Positions 37,672 through 46,350 of a stretch of 64,000 nt of DNA are shown here, one piece after another. Source of the stretch: Lunatimonas salinarum (GTDB lineage Bacteria > Bacteroidota > Bacteroidia > Cytophagales > Cyclobacteriaceae); contig NZ_JACVCV010000004.1 of assembly GCF_017811155.1 (NCBI RefSeq), forward strand, positions 326,011-390,010, in the 5' to 3' direction. A program made the translations under genes and the position numbers. The notes under the pieces are model-generated. The model did not search any database, was not told the DNA's origin, and worked only from the letters and a program-made list of their open reading frames with translations. Each line of letters begins with the position of its first letter. The first letter of the stretch is position 1.

Positions 37672-37676
37672 TGTAA

Positions 37677-37716
37677 AAATCGCCTGCCCCCTTCAGGAGT
37701 CAGGCGATTTCTTTTT
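37677..37716. terminator. Bidirectional terminator between convergent genes
   Basis: AAATCGCCTG (37677-37686) pairs with CAGGCGATTT (37701-37710). A T-rich tail is present on both strands, serving the MaoC gene and the TonB-type receptor gene. Confidence 0.85.
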
Positions 37717-37727
37717 CCGGCGAGCGA

Positions 37728-40163
37728 TTAGTCCAGGCGGTTACGTTCCTCTGAACTGCCGCTTCGCTGAGATATCCTGAAATTTTCTCCTTGCGAAAAC
37801 TTCCAACGGATACCCAAACGCACAGACTGTATGTTGTTGTATTGGGCCACGTCTGTATTGATTTGGTCAAACAGGATATTACCGGTAAACCGCTGACTTC
37901 TTAGCAGATCCGTCCCGTTTAGGCTGACACTCCACTGATCATCTTTGAAGCTCTTGGTGACTCCTGCGTCCAGCCAAGCCGCCGGATTTAGCACTAACTG
38001 TCCAAATCGGTTTTTGCTCATGTACGTACCGACTACTTCCACTTTCCAGCCTTTGGCAAAGGAGAGGTTGTGCTGCGTTCTTGCCATCATCGATACTTGG
38101 CTTACATCCAGCATTTCACCGCCCAGCTGAGACTGAAAGGTATTGTTGCTCACCTGCAACGTATGGTTGGTAGTGTACCACGGGGCAAATTCGACGGGTA
38201 CGATCAACCGGAGATTAAGGTTTGTAGTAACGTCTAGGTTTTGGATCTGAATGGCCGTTCTTCTGGTTTCATCATCCTGCACCATGATTTGCCCAAAGGC
38301 ATTTTCTGTCCGTGCGTAGCCCAAGCTGACTTGATACATCCCTTTGATCGTATGGTTCATCTCCAAGTTGGTCGCATACTGGGGCGTCAGATTTGGGTTT
38401 CCCTGCTCCACCGTCAACGGATCGATGTAGAAGATAAATGGGTTCAACAACCGGTAGTTGGGACGGGTTATCCGCCGGTTGAGCGTATAGCCGATCTGAT
38501 AGTTATCGTTGACCTGCTGCTGTAGACTAACACTGGGGAAAAAGTCTAGGTACTGCTGCGCATTTCTCCGGTTCATGGTAACGCTATTGCCCAAGATATC
38601 GGAGTATTCCATCCTAAGACCTGCTTGAAGGTCCAGCTTGCTCCCCACTTTGGTTTTGTAGTTGCCATACGCCGCGAGCACCTGTTCGTGGTAGATAAAC
38701 TGATTGCTGTTTGGATCCGGCTCGAAGCCGCCTTCCTCTTCGCTCTTGGCAATCTGCAGGTCATTGTCTGACTTCACCCAGCTGCCCTTTACGCCCAATT
38801 CCAGCGTTCGGCCCTTCTTTAAAGGTTTGGTAAAATCTACCTTGGAGGTTAGAATGGTGTAAGCCATTTCGTTTCCCGTTAAAATCCTGCCTAGGGTTCC
38901 TGATTCGATGAGGTCTTCGGTCCAGTAGCGATTGGTTAATAGGCTGAGACTGCCCGCATCCATCAGTGTGTAGTCCAGGTCGGAAGTTAGCTTGGTGCCC
39001 AAGGTATCCAACTCACCCACGTAATGCAGGTTCACAAAGTACCTGGTATTATCCGAGTGGCTGTCGTTGAGTGCCCTGAGGTGTTGAATAGCCGTGTTGG
39101 AAGGGTTGGAAATTGCCGTATTGGACAGGCCGTCTTCGGTTCCATCCTGCCTGGAAGCCTGCAAGTTAATCCCGACGCTGTGCTGCGCATTGATCTGATA
39201 GTCTGCACCACCGTTGAAGAACAGGTTTTTCCGCACCAGCTTTAGCCTTGCCACTTGGTCAAATGCCGAGATGCCTTCCTCTACTTGAAACCTTCTTAAT
39301 ATCTCTAGGTCGTTATACTGCGCCCATTCGTTGTAGTTCAGGTTGCTGTTGGTCGTCCACTTACCTTTTTTCAGGTTGAGGCTTCCTCCAAGGTTGGGCG
39401 CATAAATTCCGTTATATCTACTGCCTGCTGTTAGGTTTCCATTCATACCGTTGAGATCGTTTTTCTTCAGCCGAAGGTTAATGACACCCGCAGCACCTTC
39501 CGCATCAAACCGGGATGATGGATTGTTGATCACTTCAATGCTTTTGATATTTTCCGCAGGCATGGCTCTCAAAAAGTTGGCTAGGTCCGCTGCGCTCATG
39601 TAAGTTTGCCGATCATCTATCAGCACGACCACACCACTTCTTCCATTCAGGTTAATGTTGCCATCGCTGTCCACGAAAACGCCTGGAGACCTACCGATTA
39701 CATCCAGAGCAGTGTTGCCTTCCGCGAGGGGAGAGCCCTCCACATTTACGACCGTTTTGTCTGCGTCGAACACGACCTGAGCGCGCATACCGCTAACGGT
39801 GACTTCCGACAGCGAGGACAGCTCCTCCTGCAATTTGACAGCGCCGAAATCACGCTTTACCTTGCCATCCAAATGCAGAGCTTGGGATTGGAATGTTACA
39901 AACCCCATGCTTGAAATCTCTAAAATAACTTCCCCTCTAAAAGCAGAATTTATCAAGAAAAAGCCTTCCCCGTCAGTCACGGTCCCTGTGATTAGGTTTT
40001 GGGATGAACTTTCCTTTAGGGTTACATTGACAAAGGGCAGTGCCTCCCCATCTGATGTGACTACGGTACCGGTTAAGCTATTACCTAGCTCTTGCGCGGC
40101 CGATTCGCTGAGACCGAGCAGGTAGGCCAAAAGGGTAAAAAAGAACCATGCTGAAAATTTCAT
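37728..40163 (-). CDS. TonB-dependent-type outer membrane barrel receptor
   Basis: The ATG at 40163 gives a signal peptide (MKFSAWFFFTLLAYLLGLSESAAQ). Next is a carboxypeptidase-regulatory-like domain (about 28-105), then a plug with SIEVINNPSSRFDAEGAAGVINLRLKK near 205-231, then a long beta-barrel of the OMP_b-brl_3 type to the C-terminus. Such receptors import or sense an unknown substrate through TonB. No SusD partner is adjacent, so it is not a SusCD pair. The family often sits with envelope-stress regulation in Bacteroidota. Confidence 0.87.
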   Translation of the reverse strand: MKFSAWFFFTLLAYLLGLSESAAQELGNSLTGTVVTSDGEALPFVNVTLKESSSQNLITGTVTDGEGFFLINSAFRGEVILEISSMGFVTFQSQALHLDGKVKRDFGAVKLQEELSSLSEVTVSGMRAQVVFDADKTVVNVEGSPLAEGNTALDVIGRSPGVFVDSDGNINLNGRSGVVVLIDDRQTYMSAADLANFLRAMPAENIKSIEVINNPSSRFDAEGAAGVINLRLKKNDLNGMNGNLTAGSRYNGIYAPNLGGSLNLKKGKWTTNSNLNYNEWAQYNDLEILRRFQVEEGISAFDQVARLKLVRKNLFFNGGADYQINAQHSVGINLQASRQDGTEDGLSNTAISNPSNTAIQHLRALNDSHSDNTRYFVNLHYVGELDTLGTKLTSDLDYTLMDAGSLSLLTNRYWTEDLIESGTLGRILTGNEMAYTILTSKVDFTKPLKKGRTLELGVKGSWVKSDNDLQIAKSEEEGGFEPDPNSNQFIYHEQVLAAYGNYKTKVGSKLDLQAGLRMEYSDILGNSVTMNRRNAQQYLDFFPSVSLQQQVNDNYQIGYTLNRRITRPNYRLLNPFIFYIDPLTVEQGNPNLTPQYATNLEMNHTIKGMYQVSLGYARTENAFGQIMVQDDETRRTAIQIQNLDVTTNLNLRLIVPVEFAPWYTTNHTLQVSNNTFQSQLGGEMLDVSQVSMMARTQHNLSFAKGWKVEVVGTYMSKNRFGQLVLNPAAWLDAGVTKSFKDDQWSVSLNGTDLLRSQRFTGNILFDQINTDVAQYNNIQSVRLGIRWKFSQGENFRISQRSGSSEERNRLD

Positions 40164-40313
40164 AATGATGTAGTTACTAGTTGTTCGTTGACTCCTCCCT
40201 TGAAAAAGCGGTGCCAAAACGAAAAAAAGTTCTTATATGACTGATTTACAGATTTATAAGAAAGTTTACTTTGTGGGCTATGTATCGAAACCGGACAGAA
40301 TTATTGTCCGATA

Positions 40314-40349
40314 TTAAAAAAAAATCCTCCTGACTGACAGCCAGGAGGA
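40314..40349 (-). terminator. Terminator of the superoxide dismutase gene
   Basis: TCCTCCTG (40325-40332) pairs with CAGGAGGA (40342-40349). On the minus strand a long T run follows. Confidence 0.88.
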
Positions 40350-40374
40350 CCATATAATTTGAATAATCCGCAGA

Positions 40375-40983
40375 TTATTTCGCCGCAGCGTATCGCTTAG
40401 CGACTTCTTCCCAATTTACAACAGACCAAAAGGCGCTGATGTAATCGGGTCTTCTGTTTTGGTAGTTCAGGTAGTACGCGTGTTCCCACACGTCCAATCC
40501 CAAAATCGGAGTGCCCTTCACGTCAGCGACATCCATCAGGGGGTTGTCTTGGTTTGGTGTAGAACTTACCTGAAGCTCTCCGGAAGCATCTACACTAAGC
40601 CATGCCCATCCGGAACCGAATCGGGTAGCGGCAGCCTTGTTAAATTCTTCTTTCAGCTTGTCAAGTGAGCCAAATTTCGCGTCGATAGCTTTGGCCAAGT
40701 CACCTGAAGGCGCACCGCCACCATTAGGAGATAGTACGGTCCAAAACAAGGAGTGGTTGTAGTGGCCTCCTCCGTTGTTTCGTACAGCTGGAGACGCGGA
40801 AGAAATGTTTTTCATGATGTCCTCTAGGCTTTTGCCTGCGAGGTCGGTGCCTTCTACAGCGCCGTTCAAGTTGGTGACATAAGCGTTGTGGTGCTTTCCA
40901 TGGTGGATTTCCATGGTCTTTGCATCAATATGCGGTTCTAGTGCATTAAAGTCATAGGGTAATGCGGGAAGTTCAAAAGCCAT
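40375..40983 (-). CDS. sodA: Superoxide dismutase, manganese type
   Basis: The 202-residue product has the Fe/Mn SOD ligands: His27 in MEIHHGKHH, His in YNHSLFW, and Asp and His in [29 protein letters not shown] and the Gln in TPNQDNP are the features that separate manganese or cambialistic enzymes from iron ones, so manganese is the best guess. The ATG at 40983 starts right at the family N-terminus; the longer frame is not used. It has its own terminator. Confidence 0.92.
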   Translation of the reverse strand: MAFELPALPYDFNALEPHIDAKTMEIHHGKHHNAYVTNLNGAVEGTDLAGKSLEDIMKNISSASPAVRNNGGGHYNHSLFWTVLSPNGGGAPSGDLAKAIDAKFGSLDKLKEEFNKAAATRFGSGWAWLSVDASGELQVSSTPNQDNPLMDVADVKGTPILGLDVWEHAYYLNYQNRRPDYISAFWSVVNWEEVAKRYAAAK

Positions 40984-41098
40984 TTTTTCGTTAAAATTTA
41001 AGGTGAAACATTGAGTTAATGTGATGGTTGCTAGGTTTAAAAAACCTAATAAGCCAACCACAAATCCCGGAAAATGGTTCTAAAATCGCCAGGAATCT

Positions 41099-41542
41099 CT
41101 AATTTCTCAACGATTTGAAAAAATCCTGCAGTAGTTTTTGAGATGCTGACTCACACAACCCGCTGCTCACGATGGTCTTAGGGTGCAGCACCGGCTCGGT
41201 CAGTCTGCTGTATCCCCTTTTGGGATCATTTGCCGCAAAATGCAGTTCGCCAAGCTGCGCCCAAAAGATAGCGCCGGCACACATGAGACAAGGTTCTAGG
41301 GTTACGAAGAGTTTGCATTCCGGCAAGTATTTGGACCCCAGTGCACTGAAACCTGCTGTCAATGCCAAAATTTCCGCATGGGCGGTGACGTCCGTAAGAC
41401 GTTCGGTTTGGTTGTAAGCCCTGGCGATAATCCGGTTTTTACAAACAAGCACCGCCCCTACTGGAACCTCCCCTTCTTCCAGCCCAAGCTGGGCTTGCTT
41501 CAGGGCTTCCATCATGAAATACTCGTTGGAATATAGCTCCAT
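41099..41542 (-). CDS. tadA: tRNA-specific adenosine deaminase-like nucleoside deaminase
   Basis: Zinc-binding motifs THAEILAL (HAE) and TLEPCLMCAGA (PCxxC) are intact, as is the N-terminal EVPVGAVLV. TadA converts A34 to inosine in tRNA-Arg(ACG). Length (147) is normal. Guanine deaminase-like paralogues share these motifs, so TadA is likely but not certain. It lies 19 bases downstream of the PiT-like gene, perhaps co-transcribed. Confidence 0.82.
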   Translation of the reverse strand: MELYSNEYFMMEALKQAQLGLEEGEVPVGAVLVCKNRIIARAYNQTERLTDVTAHAEILALTAGFSALGSKYLPECKLFVTLEPCLMCAGAIFWAQLGELHFAANDPKRGYSRLTEPVLHPKTIVSSGLCESASQKLLQDFFKSLRN

Positions 41543-41561
41543 GCCAGTTCTCTTACCTTCG

Positions 41562-42698
41562 TTACCAGTTTGTAAACAAGGCGAAAACTTCTTTCCGAAC
41601 GCCCTCGTTGATGATTAGGGCCAATATCAAGGAGACTAATAGGCCAATTCCGGCTTTGACCATGTCATTTTTGGCAAGGCGATACGCACGCACCAGCCTT
41701 GCCCGCCGCTTTTTCAGCTTTCTGGATTTGGCAAGGGCAATGGCCAGTTCCCGGCCTCCCAGCAAACCAATAAAGACCCAAGTGGTACTCATCGGCATAT
41801 TGCTGTAGCCCTTGAAATAAAAGAGGATCACGGCATACACCAAATCCACAATGGTCGCAGCCCTCACATCCGTTACTTTCGTCTTTTCGTTGACGATGCC
41901 CTGTATTTTATCTCCCTTCAGGTAAAAGAGAAAGCCCAATCCGAGAAATACAAATCCGGTGTACGCGACAAATTCCCAAACCCCAAGCGTTCTCGGTAAA
42001 AACACGGCGATATTGGCTGCATCCTGCATTATCCACACCGCCCACAAGGCACCCGAAGTAATCCACTGCAAGACATACCAAAATGGTTTTGGCTTTCCCT
42101 TCAGGTAGTTTTCTACAAACTTTTCGAGCAAAAACCAGACAATAATCGCCCCCAAGAAGGCCACCAAGTAGCCGATAAAGCTCTTTTGCATCACGCCAAT
42201 GATTGTACCGGCTTTGTACGTAAATACGTTCAATAACAAAAAGGTGGTGGAAACCGGCATACGCAGCCTGGTCATCACAAGGAGTACGATAGGCGCTGCA
42301 AGCTGCAAAAACACAAAATTATCCGGTGCACGATCCAACCCCTCTACCCGAAGCCGCTGATAGCTGACGTCACCGTCATACACCACCCAGCTGTAGGTCA
42401 CTGTGGCCACAAAGATCAGCCCCATAAAAAGCCACAGGTAATACCACTTCCGGTTTTGATTGGAGGCAATAAAGGTGCCTATGGTCTGAATACTGTCGTT
42501 GGCAATGGCAGAATAGGCCGCCAAGGCAAAGCCAAACCACATCGCTGCATAGGTATAGGGAGTAATGATGCCCGCGATGGACACCAAGATACACATGATC
42601 AGCAGGAAGGATTTTTCTTTTTTACTAAAATCAAAAAGTGAATAGGCGGCCTTCGAGAGCGCATCCTGATTGATGTTTTGATCCTTCAATTTGACCAT
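41562..42698 (-). CDS. PiT/PHO4-like integral membrane protein
   Basis: About ten membrane segments are visible. Two related motifs in inverted halves, ANDSIQTIGTF near 75 and MPVSTTFLL near 148, then MPMSTTWVFIGLLGG near 304, resemble the GANDxxNAxGT and PVSTTH signatures of PiT (PHO4) phosphate transporters. The central loop and the basic KKRRARLVRAY tail are also visible. It is a divergent member, so phosphate is probable but not proven. The ATG at 42698 is chosen because an upstream TTG lies in the CAAAGGTA promoter box. A Na/Pi symporter gene is divergent, 285 bases away. Confidence 0.65.
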   Translation of the reverse strand: MVKLKDQNINQDALSKAAYSLFDFSKKEKSFLLIMCILVSIAGIITPYTYAAMWFGFALAAYSAIANDSIQTIGTFIASNQNRKWYYLWLFMGLIFVATVTYSWVVYDGDVSYQRLRVEGLDRAPDNFVFLQLAAPIVLLVMTRLRMPVSTTFLLLNVFTYKAGTIIGVMQKSFIGYLVAFLGAIIVWFLLEKFVENYLKGKPKPFWYVLQWITSGALWAVWIMQDAANIAVFLPRTLGVWEFVAYTGFVFLGLGFLFYLKGDKIQGIVNEKTKVTDVRAATIVDLVYAVILFYFKGYSNMPMSTTWVFIGLLGGRELAIALAKSRKLKKRRARLVRAYRLAKNDMVKAGIGLLVSLILALIINEGVRKEVFALFTNW

Positions 42699-42728
42699 GG
42701 CAATGCTTAGGCTGGTGAAACGCAGCCA

Positions 42729-42736
42729 CAAAGGTA
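42729..42736 (-). promoter_or_regulatory. Bacteroidota -7 promoter box for the PiT-like gene
   Basis: CAAAGGTA is TACCTTTG on the minus strand, 30 bases before the ATG at 42698. It overlaps the in-frame TTG at 42731. Confidence 0.6.
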
Positions 42737-42983
42737 CGTAAGTTTATAAGAGCTCAATGTTAACAAATTGTTAATAAAAGCAACCAAAGAATAGGGGACA
42801 CGCGCCAAAAGCACCCTGCTTTTACTCAACAATTAAAGGTAACGGTTTTTTTTCAGTACTTAAACACCCTACAATCAACTATTTCAGTCAAATCCCAAAA
42901 AAATCAAATTAACATAACCTTCATCTAAAAAACGCCTTAATAACTTTTTTCTAACGGAAATTTGCGCAAATTTTACCTATTGA

Positions 42984-44108
42984 ATGATTCAAGCCCCTAG
43001 CATGCTCGTCAAAGAAACCGTTAAACCGACCCTTTTATTGATAGGAATGGCGTTACTCGGTCTTTTGCTTTTTATGTTTTCGATTGACCTGATGACTTTT
43101 TCGGTGGGAAAGCTGAACAGTGTGGTGGCCAAAGACATCTTTACTGCTACCGAAAACCCCTTTGTGGGACTGTTTATCGGCATTCTGATGACTGCGCTTA
43201 TTCAGTCAAGTTCCACCATCTCGGCCATGGTAGTGGCTGTGGTAGCATCGGGAAGCCTTAGTCTCACGCAGGCCGTGCCGCTCATCATGGGGGCAAACAT
43301 TGGCACTACCCTGACCTCCAACTTGGTTTCCCTGAGCTTTATCACGCAAAAGAAACCTTTTAAAAAAGCCCTATCTGCCGCAGTGCTGCATGATTTTTTT
43401 AACATTATCACTACATTGGTGTTGTTTCCGCTGGAAGTCTCCTTTGGGCTCTTAAGTGATATGGCCCATCACCTTGCAGGATTCTTTATGACGGCCGATG
43501 GGAATCAGCACACGCAGGACTTTGCTCCCTATAGGTTTTTTCTGCGACCGCTATCCGACCTACTCTATGGGTGGTTAAACTGGCCACTTTTCTGGTTAGT
43601 TTTCGGCGTGATCCTACTATTTGGATCCATCAAGCTCCTCTCTAACCTCGCATTTGAATCCATCCTTTCGCCTAAATACAAAAAAGCCAGCAAACACCTG
43701 TTCAAACAGCCTTTTAGAGCCTTCGGATATGGCGTCTTTTCCACGGCTGCCGTTCAGTCCAGCACCATCACCACCTCCTTGGTCGTGACGGTAGTGGCAA
43801 CGGGAAAGGCATCTTTGGACAAGGTTTTTCCATTTATCATCGGTGCAAATATCGGCACGACGATCACCGCGGCCATCGCGGCGCTATATAAGACAGAGGC
43901 TGCTATAAGCATCGCGTTGGTGCATTTTTTATTTAATCTGATCGGCGCGCTGATTTTCCTTCCTTTTCCGCCTGTACGCAGAATTCCGCCCCGCTTGGCA
44001 TCCCTGTTTGGCAAGCAGATCGTCAAGTCCCGCCTTATTGGACTGGCCTACATCTTGCTCACATTTTTTGTGATCCCTTTCCTATTGATTTACCTCAACA
44101 GCGAGTAG
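42984..44108 (+). CDS. Na+/phosphate symporter (PNaS/NptA family)
   Basis: The protein has two inverted repeats with the family hallmarks ALIQSSSTISAMVVAVVASG near residue 70 and TAAVQSSTITTSLVVTVVATG near 254, each followed by a MGANIGTT or GANIGTT loop. These QSS motifs bind Na+ and phosphate in NPT2-type transporters. No PhoU-like C-terminal extension is present; the protein ends shortly after the last membrane segment. It is divergent from the PiT-like gene. Confidence 0.88.
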   Translation: MIQAPSMLVKETVKPTLLLIGMALLGLLLFMFSIDLMTFSVGKLNSVVAKDIFTATENPFVGLFIGILMTALIQSSSTISAMVVAVVASGSLSLTQAVPLIMGANIGTTLTSNLVSLSFITQKKPFKKALSAAVLHDFFNIITTLVLFPLEVSFGLLSDMAHHLAGFFMTADGNQHTQDFAPYRFFLRPLSDLLYGWLNWPLFWLVFGVILLFGSIKLLSNLAFESILSPKYKKASKHLFKQPFRAFGYGVFSTAAVQSSTITTSLVVTVVATGKASLDKVFPFIIGANIGTTITAAIAALYKTEAAISIALVHFLFNLIGALIFLPFPPVRRIPPRLASLFGKQIVKSRLIGLAYILLTFFVIPFLLIYLNSE

Positions 44109-44112
44109 GGTT

Positions 44113-44895
44113 CTAGCGACTTAGTCCATTCAAAAAACGGAGAGAGATATCATTGAATTGGGCGGGCTTGTCTACGTTGACCACATGTCCGCAATCTGGA
44201 ATAACCGTTAGACTGGCCGAAGGGTGGCTTTTCACAAGGCGCGAGATGGTAGGCAAAAACATGTAATCCTCTCCACCCATCACGTAAAGTGTAGGGATGT
44301 TTACATCCTTGATCCTAAAAAATGACAACAGCGGATTGACTTGGGATACCAGTGTAAACCAACGGATAAATTCTTTTTGATACAACTTTTTGGCCTCTTC
44401 TATAAATAGGTACCGGGACTCCCGGTGTTTCTTCCGGGGCATGATCACAAATGCAAACAGCTTGTACAGCAACAGGTAGGGAATGAGCGATTTGAGCAGA
44501 ACTCCCATGCGCATCAGCAACTGCCCGCGCAGGTTGAGCTTCATGACGGCCCCAGCCAATATCAGGCTTTGGACCCGCTCCGGGTAACGCTCACTGATCT
44601 CCCGGATAATGATCGTGCCTAGCGAAATACCTACGAAATGGGTTTTTTTGATTTTTAAATGGTCCAACACTTCGATTACTTCGTCACCGATCACATCGAA
44701 GGTGTATTTTTTCAAATGCTCGTATTCAGCCTTCTTGGAGCGCCCATGGCCTCGTAAGTCTACCAACAGTACATTATAGGATTTGCTAAAATCGCGGAGT
44801 TGTTTGTACCAAATGGCACTACTACCACCCGCACCGTGTACGAAGGTTACCCATTCGGAACTATCCGTGTGTAAGAATGTGCTATAATGTAACAT
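44113..44895 (-). CDS. Alpha/beta hydrolase
   Basis: The fold shows VTFVHGAGGSSAIWYKQL near 17 (oxyanion loop HGAGG), LVDLRGHGRS, the nucleophile elbow FVGISLGT (Ser in GISLG), an Asp in YVMGGEDYMF and His in PDCGHVVNVDKP. It resembles 3-oxoadipate enol-lactonase or carboxylesterase types; the substrate is unknown. The ATG at 44895 is preferred over the upstream TTG, which sits inside a CAAAACTA promoter box. It converges with the symporter gene, four bases apart. Confidence 0.87.
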   Translation of the reverse strand: MLHYSTFLHTDSSEWVTFVHGAGGSSAIWYKQLRDFSKSYNVLLVDLRGHGRSKKAEYEHLKKYTFDVIGDEVIEVLDHLKIKKTHFVGISLGTIIIREISERYPERVQSLILAGAVMKLNLRGQLLMRMGVLLKSLIPYLLLYKLFAFVIMPRKKHRESRYLFIEEAKKLYQKEFIRWFTLVSQVNPLLSFFRIKDVNIPTLYVMGGEDYMFLPTISRLVKSHPSASLTVIPDCGHVVNVDKPAQFNDISLRFLNGLSR

Positions 44896-44937
44896 ACAGG
44901 TAAAACCGCTAGTGCGGTGTAAAAGTTTGACCGCCAG

Positions 44938-44945
44938 CAAAACTA
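44938..44945 (-). promoter_or_regulatory. Candidate -7 promoter box for the alpha/beta hydrolase
   Basis: CAAAACTA reads TAGTTTTG on the minus strand, 42 bases before the ATG at 44895. It lies at the broken end of the DUF1538 remnant. Confidence 0.4.
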
Positions 44946-45368
44946 CGCATTACAAGGTAAATAAACAGGGATATATAGGTGTAAGGGCGTTCTACTGATC
45001 GTAAGATAGGTTACCAAGGCCAACGGCACGGTGGCGGTGGACGTGGTTACCCCACTAAATATAACCAATCTTACTGAAAACGCCACACAAATCCGCAACC
45101 GCAATAGGTAACGGGCCTCCCCTTCATTGGCAATGAGTTCTGACATGACTGCCAATTTGCCCACCTCATCCGCTATAACAAACAAAAAAGGCTCTGCAAT
45201 GGCTGAAGAGAATCCAAGTGAAAATCCAAACAAGAGCAACCAGATGAGGCTTTCTTTTCAAGCCAACGCATGAGCCGTATTCTCGCCAATGGGAAAAAGG
45301 CAAACCTCCAACACCGTCCGCTTTATTTTAACAGCTATGTGAGTTAAATCATCTTCGAGCCCATCCAT
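44943..45368 (-). pseudogene. DUF1538-type membrane protein remnant with in-frame stop
   Basis: Read on the minus strand, one frame gives VLEVCLFPIGENTAHALA, a TGA at 45258-45260, then KESLIWLLLFGFSLGFSSAIAEP and LFVIADEV. This matches the DUF1538 pattern GLxLPIGExxGxxL...LLLFGFLLGFxxTxAEPAL across the stop codon without any shift. After about 98 further codons the frame ends, where a full domain needs over 100 more residues. It therefore has both an in-frame stop and a 3' loss. DUF1538 proteins are multi-spanning membrane proteins. It lies between the universal stress gene and the hydrolase. Confidence 0.65.
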
Positions 45369-45391
45369 CCAAAAAGCTGCCGAAATCACCC

Positions 45392-46240
45392 TTAATTTGT
45401 GTCTGGAACTAACAACAATAACCGGTCTTGATGGGCAGCTAAAAACTCACTGAAGGAACCCTTAAATATCGATTCCCAAATTGTTTTCCGCTTCGGAAAG
45501 GCTACAATCAGTTGGTCTGCAGCCGTGGCGCGGTCCCGAATTTCCTCCTTCGATTCGAGTAGGTAGATATTTTCCATCTTGGCTATCAAATCTGCCGGAA
45601 GAGATCCCACCAGCAGTTGTTCCAACGCTGCATCTTCTAGCGGTTTTCCTTCCGTAGCATAGACCAAGTCCCAGCGGACCTTAAATGCCGCAAGCAGCCC
45701 TGCTACCAGGTCAAAACGCTCCTCCTCCAACTTGGATTTGAGGTCAAGCGCCAGCATCAGCTTGGAAACGTTGAGCGGGACGGATTCCGGGGAGACCAAT
45801 AACATGGGAGCGCAAACATTTCCGCTTCGAAGCAGACTTGTCAAACCACTTCCCACAAAAATCCGCTCCAATGCCGAACGATTCTTTTTCCCAAACACCA
45901 ACAGGCAGTTCGGAGACCTTTGTACCAACTGTTCTACCGCTTCTTCAAATCCAACGTTTGAAACAACGGAGGAAGACAGTAAAGTGCCAACATGCCTCTC
46001 CTCCAAACCTTTCACAAACTGGCGCATCGAAGCTTCTCCCTCACGCTCTACGACATCCAATATTTCGCTCCGAATATCTGCACCAGCCATGGAAGGAACC
46101 GGAGGTACCGGTGTTGCATGGAACACTTCCAACGGCTTCTTAAGCCGCTTTGCCAATTCGGCAGCAAGCTCTACCGCCTGATCAGAAGAAGGCGAAAAAT
46201 CGGTCAATGCAACAATCTTATCGGGAAGTCCTTGAATCAT
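45392..46240 (-). CDS. Universal stress protein, tandem UspA domains
   Basis: The N-terminal half is a UspA domain (KIVALTDFSPSSDQAVELAAELA at the start, and CLLVFGKKNRSALERIFVGS...APMLLVSP as the G-rich nucleotide-loop region). The second half (about 150-282) is a degenerate Usp domain ending in LLLLVPD. Bacteroidota carry many such 280-residue tandem Usp proteins. The stress that induces it is unknown. It was probably transcribed into the DUF1538 gene that is now a remnant. Confidence 0.87.
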   Translation of the reverse strand: MIQGLPDKIVALTDFSPSSDQAVELAAELAKRLKKPLEVFHATPVPPVPSMAGADIRSEILDVVEREGEASMRQFVKGLEERHVGTLLSSSVVSNVGFEEAVEQLVQRSPNCLLVFGKKNRSALERIFVGSGLTSLLRSGNVCAPMLLVSPESVPLNVSKLMLALDLKSKLEEERFDLVAGLLAAFKVRWDLVYATEGKPLEDAALEQLLVGSLPADLIAKMENIYLLESKEEIRDRATAADQLIVAFPKRKTIWESIFKGSFSEFLAAHQDRLLLLVPDTN

Positions 46241-46350
46241 GTCTATATAGAATCAGTTCGTCTGTGGTAACGGAAATATAGCAAAAAATATCGGTATCTG
46301 GTAAATCAACACATCCCTAGCTGCAACAAATGGAACCCAATCTGCCGGCT

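Noticed and set aside
45240..45300. Frameshift rather than stop codon as the lesion in the DUF1538 remnant
   Set aside because: The other frame (MRWLEKK) does not match the family, whereas reading straight through TGA keeps the DUF1538 pattern on both sides.
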